DNA of 64,000 nucleotides from Xenorhabdus lircayensis (GTDB lineage Bacteria; Pseudomonadota; Gammaproteobacteria; Enterobacterales; Enterobacteriaceae), in assembly GCF_016306625.1 (NCBI RefSeq), contig NZ_JACOII010000039.1, forward strand, positions 1-64,000. The letters run 5' to 3'. Shown here piece by piece: positions 19,924 to 31,973 of this stretch (position 1 is its first letter; each line of letters opens with the position of its first letter). Position numbers and translations under genes: made by a program. A model generated the notes under the pieces. It ran no database searches. It was not told the origin of the DNA and was given only the letters and a program-made list of their open reading frames with translations.

Positions 19924-21912
19924 ATGGCTATCAAGATATTACCTCCACAATTGGCAAACCAGATTGCCGCCGGTGAAGTGGTTGAACGCCCTGCATCTGT
20001 GGTGAAAGAATTGGTGGAAAATAGCCTTGATGCCGGCGCTACTCGGATTGATATTGATATTGAACGTGGCGGCGCAAAGTTGATCCGAATTCGTGATAAC
20101 GGTTGTGGAATCAGTCAACAGGATCTCATATTGGCACTGGCGCGCCATGCCACCAGTAAAATTGCTTCGTTGGATGATTTGGAAGCGATTGTCAGCATGG
20201 GCTTTCGCGGGGAAGCGCTGGCCAGTATCAGTTCTGTTTCGCGGCTGACATTGACTTCCCGTCCTGAAAGCCAAACAGAAGCATGGCAATCTTATGCGGA
20301 AGGCCGTGATATGGAAGTGACGGTTAAACCTGCCGCTCATCCTGTAGGAACGACGGTTGAAGTGTTGGATCTGTTTTATAACACGCCAGCCCGCCGCAAA
20401 TTCCTGAGAACGGAAAAAACGGAGTTTGGTCACATTGATGAAGTGGTGCGTCGGATTGCACTGGCGCGGCTGGATGTGGCCGTCAACCTGAATCACAATG
20501 GAAAGTTGATGCGTCAGTATCGTCCTGCCAAAGACGAATCGCAGCATGAACGGCGCTTGGCGGCGATTTGTGGTGCGGCGTTTGTGCAGCAGGTTTTGGC
20601 GTTGTCATGGCAGCATGATTCCCTTTCCATTAAGGGCTGGGTTGCTGACCCCATGAGTGCCATGGCAGGAAGCGATATTCAATATTGCTATGTCAATGGG
20701 CGCATGATGCGGGATCGGCTGATTAATCATGCGATTCGTCAAGCCTATCAAGACTTGATTCAGGGTGAGCAGCAGCCAACTTATGTTCTGTATCTGGAGA
20801 TTGATCCGCATCAGGTGGATGTCAATGTGCATCCGGCTAAACATGAAGTACGTTTCCATCAATCACGTTTGGTGCATGATTTTATTTATCAAGGCGTGGC
20901 TGCGGTATTGAAACAACGCGGCAAGGGAGCTGAATTAGAACTCGGTTGTCAGGAGCCTACTGCAAGCTGGGTGCCGGAGAATCGCCCTTCTGCGGGAGAA
21001 AACCATTTCCTCCGGAAGAGTGTCGTGCCAGCAGATACTGCATCTTCTCAACGTCATGATAATGGAGATAATGGCAGGAATCAGGAGTATGGAGAACGCC
21101 AATATTCAGGCCGTGAAACGCAGCCATTGCATCATGGAGAAAATTACCAGAAAAAACAGGGTGAGCTGTACCAAAAATTGATGCAGTTTGCACCGGAAGA
21201 AAAACGACCATTATTTCCGGAAAAAAACGCCTCAGCGTCTGGTTCGTCAATTTCCGGTCCGTCAATTTCTCACCCAATGCCTGTTTCTGTCACATCGGTG
21301 CACTCGGAGCAGGGAAAAAACAGCAATGCTGGTTTTGGCAGCAATTATAGTTTCGAAAAATATAGTTTCGGAAAAGTATTGAGCATTTATGCAGGTTGTT
21401 ATGCCTTGACTGAATCTTCATTGGGAGTAGGGGTGCTCTCTCTGCCAGTTGCTGAACGCTGGCTTAAACAGGCACAACTAACGCCAGGGGAGCAGGGTCT
21501 GAAACCTCAGCCATTATTGATCCCGTTGAAACTTGCTCTCAATCAGGCAGAAATGCGAGCCTTGAAGCAGAATGGTGAGCTATTAAAGACTTTTGGCATT
21601 GAATCTACAGTCGCGCATGGAAAAGTAACCATTCATGCGGTATCGTTGCCTTTGCGCCAACAGAACCTGCCGAAACTTCTGCCGGAGCTGTTGGGCTATC
21701 TTGGGGAGCAGTCAGTAGCCTCTATTGAGCAGGTTGCAATTTGGCTCTCCCGTCATGTGGGTAGCGAGCATGAAACGTGGAACGTCGCACAAGCTGTCCA
21801 GCTTTTGGCTGATGTCGAGCGTCTTTGTCCTCAACTGGTGGGTTCCCCGCCGGAAGGGTTATTACAGTTAATTGATTTACAAGCAGTGGTGGCACTTCTT
21901 AATCATGAGTGA
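19924..21912 (+). CDS. mutL: DNA mismatch repair protein MutL
   Basis: 662 aa, against ~615 in E. coli. The N-terminal GHKL ATPase shows [25 protein letters not shown] and [15 protein letters not shown] transducer domain follows to about residue 330, then a long poorly conserved linker (335-470) and the C-terminal dimerisation domain. Extra length lies in the linker, which carries two perfect-frame 15 nt duplications (21241-21270, [10 protein letters not shown]; 21346-21375, [10 protein letters not shown]). It couples MutS recognition to MutH and helicase. Its stop overlaps the miaA start by eight bases. Confidence 0.97.
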   Translation: MAIKILPPQLANQIAAGEVVERPASVVKELVENSLDAGATRIDIDIERGGAKLIRIRDNGCGISQQDLILALARHATSKIASLDDLEAIVSMGFRGEALASISSVSRLTLTSRPESQTEAWQSYAEGRDMEVTVKPAAHPVGTTVEVLDLFYNTPARRKFLRTEKTEFGHIDEVVRRIALARLDVAVNLNHNGKLMRQYRPAKDESQHERRLAAICGAAFVQQVLALSWQHDSLSIKGWVADPMSAMAGSDIQYCYVNGRMMRDRLINHAIRQAYQDLIQGEQQPTYVLYLEIDPHQVDVNVHPAKHEVRFHQSRLVHDFIYQGVAAVLKQRGKGAELELGCQEPTASWVPENRPSAGENHFLRKSVVPADTASSQRHDNGDNGRNQEYGERQYSGRETQPLHHGENYQKKQGELYQKLMQFAPEEKRPLFPEKNASASGSSISGPSISHPMPVSVTSVHSEQGKNSNAGFGSNYSFEKYSFGKVLSIYAGCYALTESSLGVGVLSLPVAERWLKQAQLTPGEQGLKPQPLLIPLKLALNQAEMRALKQNGELLKTFGIESTVAHGKVTIHAVSLPLRQQNLPKLLPELLGYLGEQSVASIEQVAIWLSRHVGSEHETWNVAQAVQLLADVERLCPQLVGSPPEGLLQLIDLQAVVALLNHE

Positions 21913-22846
21913 TTTAAAAACTCAACATCTGCCGACCGCCATTTTCATCATGGGGCCAACGGCTTCAGGAAAAACGGCGTTATCGATCGCTTTGCGTCAG
22001 CACCTTCCAGTTGAATTGATCAGCGTCGATTCTGCGCTGGTTTACCGTGGGATGGATATTGGAACAGCAAAACCTTCCGCAGAAGAGCAGTCACTGGCAC
22101 CCCATCGTTTGATCGATATGCTCGATCCCGCTGAAACTTATTCTGCTGCTGATTTTCGCCGTGATGCCCTGAAAGAAATGGCAGATATCACGGCTGCAGG
22201 GAGAATTCCACTCCTGGTTGGTGGAACCATGCTATATTTCAAAGCATTGCTGGAAGGATTATCACCTTTGCCCTCTGCAAATCCTGAAGTTCGGGCGCAA
22301 ATCGAGCAGCAGGCGGTGGCGATTGGGTGGGATGCATTGCATCAGCAATTACAGGAGATCGATCCAGTTTCGGCTGCAAGGATTCATCCTAATGATCCAC
22401 AACGTCTTACTCGTGCACTGGAAGTTTTTCGAATTTCGGGTAAAACTCTAACTGCATTGACTGAAACGTCTGGAGAAATATTACCTTATTGCGTTCATCA
22501 ATTTGCTATCGCACCTGCAAGCCGTGAAATCTTGCATCAGCGTATCGCCGCCCGTTTTGAACAAATGATCAAATCAGGGTTTGAAGATGAAGTGAAAGCG
22601 CTTTATGCTCGTAGTGATTTGCATACAGATTTACCCTCCATTCGTTGTGTTGGTTATCGTCAGATGTGGTCATACTTCGCGGGCGAAATATCTCATGATG
22701 AGATGGTTTATCGTGGTACCTGTGCGACACGCCAGCTGGCAAAGCGTCAGATCACATGGCTCAGGAGTTGGAAAGATGTGACTTGGTTGGATAGTGATCA
22801 ACCTAAACAAGCGCTAAATACAGTCATACAGGTGATTAGTACATAA
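21905..22846 (+). CDS. miaA: tRNA dimethylallyltransferase
   Basis: 313 aa from ATG 21905 ([17 protein letters not shown]); the frame is open to 21872, but the earlier codons are not homologous. P-loop [14 protein letters not shown], substrate blocks [18 protein letters not shown] and [15 protein letters not shown], and RCVGYRQMW are all present. It prenylates A37 of UNN-decoding tRNAs. It overlaps mutL and precedes hfq, the conserved mutL-miaA-hfq-hflX order. Confidence 0.96.
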   Translation: MSDLKTQHLPTAIFIMGPTASGKTALSIALRQHLPVELISVDSALVYRGMDIGTAKPSAEEQSLAPHRLIDMLDPAETYSAADFRRDALKEMADITAAGRIPLLVGGTMLYFKALLEGLSPLPSANPEVRAQIEQQAVAIGWDALHQQLQEIDPVSAARIHPNDPQRLTRALEVFRISGKTLTALTETSGEILPYCVHQFAIAPASREILHQRIAARFEQMIKSGFEDEVKALYARSDLHTDLPSIRCVGYRQMWSYFAGEISHDEMVYRGTCATRQLAKRQITWLRSWKDVTWLDSDQPKQALNTVIQVIST

Positions 22847-22954
22847 ATTCATTGATTGTGTACAATTGATCAGTACAAAGTGTCACTTTTGAGTAGTTAC
22901 TTTTTCGAACCAATAGGTTCTTAGTTAAAAACAACAAAATAAGGAAAATATAGA

Positions 22955-23257
22955 ATGGCTAAGGGGCAATCTTTGCAAGATCCATTCCTGAATGCTTTAC
23001 GGCGTGAAAGGGTCCCGGTTTCTATTTATCTGGTCAACGGCATCAAATTACAGGGTCAGATTGAATCTTTTGATCAATTTGTCATTTTACTGAAAAACAC
23101 GGTCAGTCAGATGGTTTATAAACACGCTATCTCTACTGTTGTGCCTTCCCGTCCTGTGTCTCATCACGGTAGCAACCAAAATGCGCCGACTGGCGTTGGT
23201 AACTATCATGCTGGCACTAACCCAGCAACACAACAGGAAAGTGATGGCGCTGAATAA
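22955..23257 (+). CDS. hfq: RNA chaperone Hfq
   Basis: 100 aa. The Sm1 motif ([24 protein letters not shown]) and Sm2 motif ([12 protein letters not shown]) are complete, and the N-terminal [13 protein letters not shown] of the proximal face is unchanged. The tail is His/Asn/Gln-rich and disordered, and ends in an acidic tip (ESDGAE). The hexamer pairs sRNAs with mRNAs. AAGGAA lies upstream of the ATG. A 108 bp gap after miaA probably holds a promoter of its own. Confidence 0.98.
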   Translation: MAKGQSLQDPFLNALRRERVPVSIYLVNGIKLQGQIESFDQFVILLKNTVSQMVYKHAISTVVPSRPVSHHGSNQNAPTGVGNYHAGTNPATQQESDGAE

Positions 23258-23354
23258 ATCAGTGACCGTACTTGACGTAAATAAAAACATAGGTAGGGAG
23301 ACTTTACCTATGTTTTTTCCTATGGATTTCTACTCAGCCTGAGGGGTTTCACCG

Positions 23355-24635
23355 TTGTTTGATCGTTATGAAGGCGGAGAATTAGCCGTTCTGGTGCATG
23401 TTTTCTTCTCACAGGAAAAAGATACGGAAAATCTCAGTGAATTCGAATCATTGGTGACTTCCGCAGGTGTTTCTCCTGTGCAGATTGTAACGGGAAGCCG
23501 AAAGGCACCTCATCCGAAATATTTTGTCGGAGGGGGCAAGGCAGAGGAAATTGCCGATGCTGTCAAAAACAGCGGCGCAGATGTGGTGTTGTTTAACCAT
23601 ACACTCAGCCCTGCTCAAGAACGTAATCTTGAACGCTTGTGCCAATGCCGTGTCGTTGATCGCACGGGAGTGATCCTGGATATTTTTGCTCAACGGGCAA
23701 GAACGCACGAAGGCAAGTTGCAAGTCGAATTGGCGCAATTGCGTCACCTGTCTACCCGTCTGGTTCGGGGCTGGACTCACCTTGAACGCCAAAAAGGGGG
23801 GATCGGTCTGCGTGGTCCCGGAGAAACCCAGCTGGAAAGTGACCGCCGTATGCTGCGTGACAAAATCAAACAGATTTTGGGGCGCCTCAGCAAAGTTGAA
23901 AGACAGCGTGAACAAGGGCGTCAGGCACGCAATAAAGCAGATATCCCTACCGTCTCCCTTGTTGGCTATACTAACGCAGGGAAATCAAGTTTATTCAATA
24001 GAATAACCTTAGCAGAAGTCTATGCTGCCGATCAGCTTTTTGCCACCCTGGACCCGACACTGCGCCGTATAGACGTAAATGATGTTGGCACCGTTGTTTT
24101 GGCGGATACGGTAGGTTTTATCCGTCACTTGCCCCATGATTTGGTGGCAGCGTTCAAGGCTACTTTGCAGGAAACTCGACAGGCGAGGTTGTTGCTGCAT
24201 GTCGTCGATGCGGCGGATAACCGTCTTGATGAAAACATTATCGCTGTTGACAGTGTTCTTGAAGAGATTGAATCCCACGAAATCCCTTCGCTACTGGTGA
24301 TGAATAAAATCGATATGTTGGAAGATTTTATTCCACGCATTGACCGCGATGAGGAAAATCGTCCTGTCAGGGTATGGTTGTCTGCACAGACTGGCGAAGG
24401 TATTCCGCTGTTATTACAAGTGTTGACCGAGCTCCTTTCAGGTGAAATCGCACACTATGAATTGCATCTTCCACCAGAAGCGGGGCGTTTGCGCAGTCGT
24501 TTCTATCAGCTTCAGGCTATTGAGCGTGAATGGATGGAAGAAAACGGTCAGGTTGGTATTGAAGTCAGAATGCCGATGGTGGATTGGTGCCGCCTGTGTA
24601 AACAAGAACCAAATTTACCTGACTATGTTGTCTGA
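23355..24635 (+). CDS. hflX: Ribosome-associated GTPase HflX
   Basis: 426 aa from a TTG start (23355) giving the family N-terminus [16 protein letters not shown]. The HflX N-terminal domain ([20 protein letters not shown]) and GRGE-like linker ([20 protein letters not shown]) come before the G domain: P-loop [28 protein letters not shown]. It splits stalled or heat-damaged 70S ribosomes. The gene lies 97 bp after hfq; a short AT-rich stretch (23285-23325) between them shows GTAGGGAG / CTATG pairing but no clear terminator. Confidence 0.96.
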   Translation: MFDRYEGGELAVLVHVFFSQEKDTENLSEFESLVTSAGVSPVQIVTGSRKAPHPKYFVGGGKAEEIADAVKNSGADVVLFNHTLSPAQERNLERLCQCRVVDRTGVILDIFAQRARTHEGKLQVELAQLRHLSTRLVRGWTHLERQKGGIGLRGPGETQLESDRRMLRDKIKQILGRLSKVERQREQGRQARNKADIPTVSLVGYTNAGKSSLFNRITLAEVYAADQLFATLDPTLRRIDVNDVGTVVLADTVGFIRHLPHDLVAAFKATLQETRQARLLLHVVDAADNRLDENIIAVDSVLEEIESHEIPSLLVMNKIDMLEDFIPRIDRDEENRPVRVWLSAQTGEGIPLLLQVLTELLSGEIAHYELHLPPEAGRLRSRFYQLQAIEREWMEENGQVGIEVRMPMVDWCRLCKQEPNLPDYVV

Positions 24636-24737
24636 TTGATTGGCGCAGGGCAACAAACAAGGTATCATTTTATCCGCCATTTCAGGGTACTTATAGTCAT
24701 GGAGTAGCGGTAATGGAATGGCGGTGATCAAATGACC

Positions 24738-24904
24738 GTGCCAGAATTGCAGTGACTGGACTGGCACTGTCAAAAGTATCACCCAATAATATTGGTTGCT
24801 TACAAAAACGACGAAGTTCGTCGTTTCTGCCCATGGAGGCCGCTGTCAGACCTGTCAGGGACAGGCAACGGCCTGTGAAGTGGGAAGCCTCACCCGTCTG
24901 GGTG
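24738..24904 (+). ncRNA. Structured leader or small RNA upstream of hflK
   Basis: The 322 bp between hflX and hflK has five inverted repeats in series. These are GTGCCAG/CTGGCAC (24738-24767); CCAATA/TATTGG (24783-24795); a perfect 21 nt palindrome with arms AAACGACGAA/TTCGTCGTTT (24806-24826); AGGCCG/CGGCCT (24837-24874) enclosing CCTGTC/GACAGG (24851-24865); and CACCC/GGGTG (24891-24904). No ORF or T-tract terminator is seen. The density of pairing suggests a folded 5' UTR of hflK or an independent RNA. No known riboswitch was recognised. Confidence 0.45.
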
Positions 24905-24957
24905 GAGAGCAGTCACCTCTGAAAAACCAGTAAAAAACTAAAAAGTGGAGCTAAAAC

Positions 24958-26193
24958 ATGGCGTGGAATCAGCCCGGTAATAACGGACAGGACCGCGACC
25001 CGTGGGGAAGCAGCAATAATAATGGCGGCAACTCCGGCGGCAACAAGAAAGGTGGTCGAAACCGTGGGTCAACTGATCTCGACGATCTGTTCCGTAAACT
25101 GAGTGCAAAACTCGGTGGTCTCGGTGGAAACAAAGGTGGAAATGGTTCTGAACAGAACCCTAAATTTGGCGGGCGTCTTATTGGTCTTGCCGTTGCTGCT
25201 GCAGTTGCTGTCTGGGTTGTAAGTGGTTTCTATACGATTAAAGAAACAGAACGTGGCGTGGTTACTCGATTGGGTAAATTCAGCTCCATTGTTCAGCCTG
25301 GCTTGAACTGGAAAATGACGTTTATCGATCGAATACGTGCCGTTAACGTCGAATCTGTTCGTGAACTGGCGACATCGGGTGTCATGCTGACATCTGATGA
25401 AAACGTTGTGCGTGCTGAAATGAACGTTCAGTATCGTGTAACTGACCCTGCTGCCTATCTTTTCCATGTGACCAATCCTGACAACAGCCTGCATCAAGCA
25501 ACAGACAGTGCTGTGCGTGGTGTGGTTGGCAAATACACAATGGAAAAAATCCTCACAGCGGATCGTACGATTGTGCGTAACGATACTCAAAAAGTACTGG
25601 AAGAAACTATTCGTCCGTACAACATGGGGATCACTCTGCTGGACGTTAACTTCCAGGCTGCGCGCCCACCAGAAGAGGTGAAAGCCGCATTCGATGATGT
25701 TATCGCAGCCCGTGAAGAAGAGCAGAAAACCATTCGTGAAGCAGAAGCCTACCAAAACTCCGTTCTGCCGATCGCCAAGGGTGATGCTCAACGGATTATT
25801 GAAGAAGCCAAAGCCTATAAAGTTAGTGTGGTACTGAATGCACAGGGTGAAGTGGCAAGTTTTGCCAAAATTCTGCCTGAGTATAAAGCAGCACCGGAAA
25901 TTACCCGTGAACGTCTTTACATTGAAACGATGGAACGTGTTCTGAGTCATACCCGTAAAATTATTGCGAACGAAAAGAGCAACAACATGCTGGTATTGCC
26001 GTTGGATCAAGTTCTGCGTAAACAATCTGAAATACCAAAACTTCAGTCGGACGCGAAGGTAACTTCGGAACAGAGTAACACGACGCATTCAACATCGACA
26101 CAAGGGCACTCAAGTTATAACAATTCTGGTTATGACAGCTCTAGCAATTCAAACAACCCGCGTGGTGATACGCTAAGACAAGGGAGACCATAA
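24958..26193 (+). CDS. hflK: FtsH protease modulator HflK
   Basis: 411 aa. A Gly/Asn-rich cytoplasmic N-terminus (residues 1-75), one membrane helix (LIGLAVAAAVAVWVVSGFY, about 79-97), then the SPFH/band-7 domain facing the periplasm (ETERGVVTRLGKFSSIVQPG), a coiled coil, and a Ser/Asn/Gln-rich tail. With HflC it forms the large membrane cage around FtsH and limits its access to membrane substrates. AGTGGAG lies upstream of the ATG. Confidence 0.96.
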   Translation: MAWNQPGNNGQDRDPWGSSNNNGGNSGGNKKGGRNRGSTDLDDLFRKLSAKLGGLGGNKGGNGSEQNPKFGGRLIGLAVAAAVAVWVVSGFYTIKETERGVVTRLGKFSSIVQPGLNWKMTFIDRIRAVNVESVRELATSGVMLTSDENVVRAEMNVQYRVTDPAAYLFHVTNPDNSLHQATDSAVRGVVGKYTMEKILTADRTIVRNDTQKVLEETIRPYNMGITLLDVNFQAARPPEEVKAAFDDVIAAREEEQKTIREAEAYQNSVLPIAKGDAQRIIEEAKAYKVSVVLNAQGEVASFAKILPEYKAAPEITRERLYIETMERVLSHTRKIIANEKSNNMLVLPLDQVLRKQSEIPKLQSDAKVTSEQSNTTHSTSTQGHSSYNNSGYDSSSNSNNPRGDTLRQGRP

Positions 26194-26195
26194 TC

Positions 26196-27197
26196 ATGCG
26201 TAAGTCGTTCGCCTTTGCTATTGCCGCCGTATTGGTTGTGCTGTATTCGTCTATATTTATCGTGTATGAAGGTCAGCGTGGTATTATGCTGCGTTTTGGC
26301 AAAGTTATGCGTGACTCTGAAAATAAGCCACTGGTTTATCAACCTGGGCCGCATTTCAAAATTCCATTTATTGAAACTGTTAAAACGCTTGATGCCCGTA
26401 TCCAGACTATGGATATCAAGGCTGACCGTTTCCTGACAAGTGAAAATAAAGACCTGATTGTTGACTCTTATCTGAAATGGCGTATTGAAGATTTCAGCCG
26501 CTATTATCTGGCTACAGGTAATGGAGAAATTTCTCAGGCTGAATTGCTGTTGAAACGTAAATTCAGTGACCGTCTGCGTTCTGAAATTGGTCGTCTGGAT
26601 GTGCGTGGCATCGTGACGGATTCTCGTGGCCGTTTGACGACAGATGTGCGTAATGCGTTGAACTTGGGAACGAATGAAGATGACTCAAACGCAGATAATG
26701 AGATTGCTTCGGCAGCAGCTCGTGTAGAGAAAGAAACGAAAGGCAAGCAACTGATCCTGAACCCGAATAGTATGGCGGCTCTGGGGATTGAAGTTGTGGA
26801 CGTTCGTATCAAGCAAATTAACCTGCCAGATGAAGTCTCAGGCGCGATTTATCAGCGTATGCGCGCAGAACGTGAAGCTGTAGCTCGTCGCCATCGTTCA
26901 CAAGGTCTGGAAGAAGCTGAGAAAGTCCGTGCGGCCGCTGATAAAACAGCGACTGAAATCAAGGCAGAAGCATACAGTCAGGCATTGGTTTTACGTGGTG
27001 AAGGTGATGCGCAAGCAACCAAGTTGTTTGCTGATTCATTCAGCGAAGATCCTGAATTCTATGCATTCATCCGTAGCCTGCGTGCTTACGAAAATAGCTT
27101 CAAGAATGACGGCAACATCATGGTACTCAGCCCAGATAACGATTTCTTCCGTTATATGAGAGATCCATCTAAGCAGCATCATAATACGAATAATTAA
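26196..27197 (+). CDS. hflC: FtsH protease modulator HflC
   Basis: 333 aa, two bases after hflK. An N-terminal signal-anchor helix (FAFAIAAVLVVLYSSIFIV) is followed by an SPFH domain (YEGQRGIMLRFGKV) and a long charged coiled coil (AEREAVARRHRSQGLEEAEKV). It partners HflK in the FtsH complex. In E. coli yjeT follows; here hflC is followed directly by a terminator and purA. Confidence 0.96.
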   Translation: MRKSFAFAIAAVLVVLYSSIFIVYEGQRGIMLRFGKVMRDSENKPLVYQPGPHFKIPFIETVKTLDARIQTMDIKADRFLTSENKDLIVDSYLKWRIEDFSRYYLATGNGEISQAELLLKRKFSDRLRSEIGRLDVRGIVTDSRGRLTTDVRNALNLGTNEDDSNADNEIASAAARVEKETKGKQLILNPNSMAALGIEVVDVRIKQINLPDEVSGAIYQRMRAEREAVARRHRSQGLEEAEKVRAAADKTATEIKAEAYSQALVLRGEGDAQATKLFADSFSEDPEFYAFIRSLRAYENSFKNDGNIMVLSPDNDFFRYMRDPSKQHHNTNN

Positions 27198-27270
27198 GTG
27201 GTTTTGGCAGGTAAATTACCTTAAGTCACTTAATTGACAAAATGCGGCTGGCATATTTGGTCGCATCCTA

Positions 27271-27303
27271 AGCCACTGTAAAAAAACGTACAGTGGCTTT
27301 TTT
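27271..27303 (+). terminator. Terminator of hflX/hflKC
   Basis: AGCCACTGTA / TACAGTGGCT stem (27271-27298) with an eight-base A-rich loop and a T6 tract. Confidence 0.85.
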
Positions 27304-27433
27304 GTGTATTGCCATCATTACTAATGCTTACTTAGCAGTCCATTTATATAACGAAACGAAATAACAGAAGTGACAAAAAATACTGAAAGGTGCTAAATGA
27401 GATGGTAGAATCCATTTTTAAGCAACCGAGTGA

Positions 27434-28741
<1,308 letters not shown>

Positions 28742-28771
28742 TTGATAGTTTAATCTTTTAGGTACACATAG

Positions 28772-28793
28772 CCGGGCTTAATGCCCGGTTTTT
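28772..28793 (+). terminator. purA terminator
   Basis: CCGGGC / GCCCGG stem (28772-28789) with a six-base loop, followed by TTTTT. Confidence 0.8.
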
Positions 28794-28923
28794 GCTTTTA
28801 GGTCGCTCGTTTTGCTTAATTTTTAAAATACCCACATAATGATGAACAACTAACGAAAACCAATAAACAAATATTTTTTGGTTCCAAATAAACTCCGTTA
28901 TATTCAGTCTCCCAGAGGTGAGT

Positions 28924-29343
28924 GTGCAGTTAACCAGTTTTACCGATTATGGATTACGTGCCCTGATTTATATGGCTTCTTTACCGGAAGGCCAAATGAC
29001 GAGCATTACAGAGGTAACTGAAGTTTATGGTGTCTCACGTAACCATATGGTAAAGATCATCAATCAACTGAGTCACTTAGGGTTGGTGAATGCTGTCAGG
29101 GGAAAAAATGGTGGCATTAGTCTGGGTAAACCGGCCAGCGAGATCAGAATTGGTGATGTGGTTCGTTCATTAGAGCCACTTTCATTGGTTAACTGTAGTG
29201 CCTGTCAAATCACGCCTGCATGTCGCTTAAAATTAGTCCTGAATCAAGCGGTAGCGAATTTTTTGGAAGAGTTGGATAAACATACTTTGGCCGATATGGT
29301 CAAAGACAATCGTCCCCTTTATCAATTGCTTTTGACTAAGTGA
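28924..29343 (+). CDS. nsrR: Nitric-oxide-sensing repressor NsrR
   Basis: 139 aa Rrf2-family repressor from GTG 28924. That start gives [17 protein letters not shown] and sits six bases after AGAGG; the in-frame GTG at 28918 is too close to that site. The winged helix ([22 protein letters not shown]) reads operators of NO-detoxification genes. The [2Fe-2S] ligand loop is [11 protein letters not shown], i.e. C-x2-C-x5-C. E. coli has C-x4-C-x5-C, so two residues are missing between the first two cysteines. It lies upstream of rnr, the conserved order. Confidence 0.93.
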   Translation: MQLTSFTDYGLRALIYMASLPEGQMTSITEVTEVYGVSRNHMVKIINQLSHLGLVNAVRGKNGGISLGKPASEIRIGDVVRSLEPLSLVNCSACQITPACRLKLVLNQAVANFLEELDKHTLADMVKDNRPLYQLLLTK

Positions 29344-29387
29344 AACAAGGGGATAAACAGCTTACTGATGACAACAGAGGAATGACG

Positions 29388-31832
29388 ATGTCAAAAGATC
29401 CTTTTCAGGAACGAGAGGCTGAAAAATACGAATCTCCAATTCCAAGCCGTGAATACATCTTGGATATCATTTCTAAACACACCACTCCGGTAAGCCGTCA
29501 GGAATTAGCACAAGAACTTCAGTTAACTAATGCAGAAGCACAGGAAGCATTGCGCCGCCGTTTGCGGGCAATGGAACGTGATGGGCAGTTGGTTTTTACC
29601 CGCCGTCAATGCTATGCGTTGCCAGAGCGGCTGGATTTGTTGAAAGGTACGGTAATTGGACACCGTGATGGCTATGGTTTCCTGCGAGTGGAAGGCCACA
29701 AAGAAGATTTTTATCTGTCCGCCGAGCAGATGAAAATGACGATCCATGGTGATGTTGTTCTGGCGCAGCCTCTGCGACCAGACAGAAAAGGGCGTATTGA
29801 AGTACGTATCGTGCGGGTTTTGGAGCCAAAGAGCAGCCAAATTGTTGGTCGGTACTTTATGGACGCAGGCATGGGATTTGTCGTCCCCGATGATAGTCGC
29901 CTGTGCTTCGATATCTTGATCCCTAAAGAGGAAATTTGTGGGGCAAGAATGGGTAACGTCGTGGTGGTTGAGTTAACGAATCGCGCGACCCGTCGAACTA
30001 AAGCGATCGGTAAAATTGTTGAAGTTCTGGGTGAAACCATGGGAACGAGCATGGCAGTTGACATTGCGCTTCGTACCCATGAAATCCCACATAGCTGGCC
30101 GCCAATGGTAGAAAAACAGGTGGTTGATCTGGATGAAAATGTCCCGGAATCCGCCAAGCAGGGCCGCGTCGATTTACGTGAATTGCCGCTGGTGACGATC
30201 GATGGCGAAGATGCCCGTGACTTTGATGACGCGGTGTATTGCGAGAAAAAACGTGGTGGCGGTTGGCGTTTGTGGGTTGCGATTGCCGATGTCAGTTACT
30301 ACGTTCGTCCGCAAACGCCTTTGGATACAGAAGCGCGCAGCCGTGGTAATTCGGTCTATTTCCCTTCTCAGGTTGTACCGATGTTGCCGGAAGTACTGTC
30401 GAATGGATTGTGTTCTCTCAATCCAGAAGTTGATCGCCTGTGTATGGTGTGTGAAATGACCATTTCCGCCCAAGGAAAGTTATCTTCCTATAAGTTTTAC
30501 GAAGCGGTGATGAAATCCCATGCGCGTTTGACCTATACGAAAGTCTGGAAGATCTTGCAGGGCGATCAAGAGCAGCGTGAGCACTACAAGCCACTGGTGG
30601 AACATATTGAGCATCTGCATGAACTTTATCAGGCATTGGAGCAAGCGCGTGAGCAGCGTGGGGCTATTTCGTTTGAATCTGAAGAAGCCAAGTTTATCTT
30701 TAACGCAGAACGTCGCATTGAAAGAATTGAGCCAGTTGTACGCAACGATGCCCATAAACTTATCGAAGAGTGCATGATTCTAGCTAACATTGCGGCAGCC
30801 CGCTTTGTTGAAAAGCACGATGAGCCGGCGTTATATCGTATTCATGATAGACCGAGAGAAGAGAGTATTCTGAACCTGCGTTCAGTCTTCAACGAGCTTG
30901 GTCTGAGCTTATTGGGTGGCATGAAGCCAGAACCGAAAGATTATGCGCAATTGATGAAAGACGTCGCAGATCGACCGGATCACGAATTACTGCAAACCAT
31001 GCTGTTGCGCTCCATGAAGCAGGCGATCTATGAACCTGATAATCGGGGACACTTTGGTTTGGCACTGCGTGCTTATTCTCATTTTACTTCGCCAATTCGT
31101 CGTTATCCCGATTTGGCACTACACCGCGCGATCAAATACTTGTTGGCGCAAGAGGATGGTGCCGTAGAGCATAGCTGGACTCCGACGGGGGGTTGGCACA
31201 ACGACATGGAGCACATGCTGCAATTGGGCAACCATTGTTCCATGACCGAGCGTCGTGCAGATGAAGCGACACGGGATGTGGCAGACTGGCTGAAATGTGA
31301 TTTCATGCAAGATCAGGTGGGCAATGTTTTCACGGGATTGATTACCAGCGTTACAGGCTTTGGTTTCTTTGTCCGTTTGAATGATCTGTTCATTGACGGT
31401 TTGGTACATGTTTCGACGTTGGATAATGATTATTACAGATACGATAATGTTGGTCAGCGTTTGATTGGTGAATCCTCTGGACAGACTTATCGCCTCGGTG
31501 ATGAGGTTGAGATCCGTGTGGAAGCCGTTCACATGGATGAACGTAATATTGATTTCACCTTGCTTTCAACGACTCGTAAAGCGCGTAATCAAGGTAAAAC
31601 TGTGCGTGACAAGACGAAAAAAGGCACACCAGAGCGTAAAAATGGTAAAAAAGGCCGTGATCATAAAAAATCAGCCAATTTTGAGCCAGACAGCGCTGTC
31701 CGCAAAAAGAAAAAAGCGGAAGAGCCGAAACCAACAAGTGATAAGCCAAGCAAAAAGAAAAAACCGTCAGATAAAACCAAAAAAATTACGGCAAAACTAA
31801 AAGCGAAGCGCGTGAAAAAAAGCGTGAGCTAG
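29388..31832 (+). CDS. rnr: Ribonuclease R
   Basis: 814 aa from ATG 29388 ([15 protein letters not shown]), which has AGAGGA six bases upstream; the earlier in-frame ATG 29340 overlaps nsrR and lacks family similarity. Domains: an N-terminal HTH, two cold-shock domains ([17 protein letters not shown]), the RNB catalytic domain ([29 protein letters not shown]), S1 ([18 protein letters not shown]), and a Lys-rich tail of ~80 residues. It is a processive 3'-5' exoribonuclease that degrades structured RNA and takes part in trans-translation and rRNA quality control. Confidence 0.96.
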   Translation: MSKDPFQEREAEKYESPIPSREYILDIISKHTTPVSRQELAQELQLTNAEAQEALRRRLRAMERDGQLVFTRRQCYALPERLDLLKGTVIGHRDGYGFLRVEGHKEDFYLSAEQMKMTIHGDVVLAQPLRPDRKGRIEVRIVRVLEPKSSQIVGRYFMDAGMGFVVPDDSRLCFDILIPKEEICGARMGNVVVVELTNRATRRTKAIGKIVEVLGETMGTSMAVDIALRTHEIPHSWPPMVEKQVVDLDENVPESAKQGRVDLRELPLVTIDGEDARDFDDAVYCEKKRGGGWRLWVAIADVSYYVRPQTPLDTEARSRGNSVYFPSQVVPMLPEVLSNGLCSLNPEVDRLCMVCEMTISAQGKLSSYKFYEAVMKSHARLTYTKVWKILQGDQEQREHYKPLVEHIEHLHELYQALEQAREQRGAISFESEEAKFIFNAERRIERIEPVVRNDAHKLIEECMILANIAAARFVEKHDEPALYRIHDRPREESILNLRSVFNELGLSLLGGMKPEPKDYAQLMKDVADRPDHELLQTMLLRSMKQAIYEPDNRGHFGLALRAYSHFTSPIRRYPDLALHRAIKYLLAQEDGAVEHSWTPTGGWHNDMEHMLQLGNHCSMTERRADEATRDVADWLKCDFMQDQVGNVFTGLITSVTGFGFFVRLNDLFIDGLVHVSTLDNDYYRYDNVGQRLIGESSGQTYRLGDEVEIRVEAVHMDERNIDFTLLSTTRKARNQGKTVRDKTKKGTPERKNGKKGRDHKKSANFEPDSAVRKKKKAEEPKPTSDKPSKKKKPSDKTKKITAKLKAKRVKKSVS

Positions 31833-31882
31833 TCGTCCGTAGAAATAATAGTCAGTAAAAACAGTCTGTAAAACAGATAGTC

Positions 31883-31913
31883 AGGGCGGTTTCAGCCGCC
31901 CTCCATTTTTTTT
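31883..31913 (+). terminator. rnr terminator
   Basis: AGGGCGG / CCGCCCT stem (31883-31902), six-base loop, T-rich tract to 31913. Confidence 0.85.
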
Positions 31914-31923
31914 CGATACTATA

Positions 31924-31942
31924 TATACCCCATGGGGGTATA
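31924..31942. promoter_or_regulatory. G/C-tract palindrome upstream of rlmB, CsoR/RcnR-operator-like
   Basis: Perfect inverted repeat TATACCCC-ATG-GGGGTATA, 31 bp before the rlmB start and after the rnr terminator. AT-flanked C4/G4 tracts are the hallmark of operators bound by CsoR/RcnR/FrmR-family repressors. No gene of that family or metal transporter is in the window, so the role is unknown. Confidence 0.4.
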
Positions 31943-31973
31943 GAGATATCAGTGAGTTAGGTATCAGTTAGTC

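Noticed and set aside
25069-26088. 339-codon minus-strand ORF
   Set aside because: Fully antisense to hflK, Phe/Asn/Thr-rich as expected of a shadow frame, with no ribosome-binding site or recognised domain.
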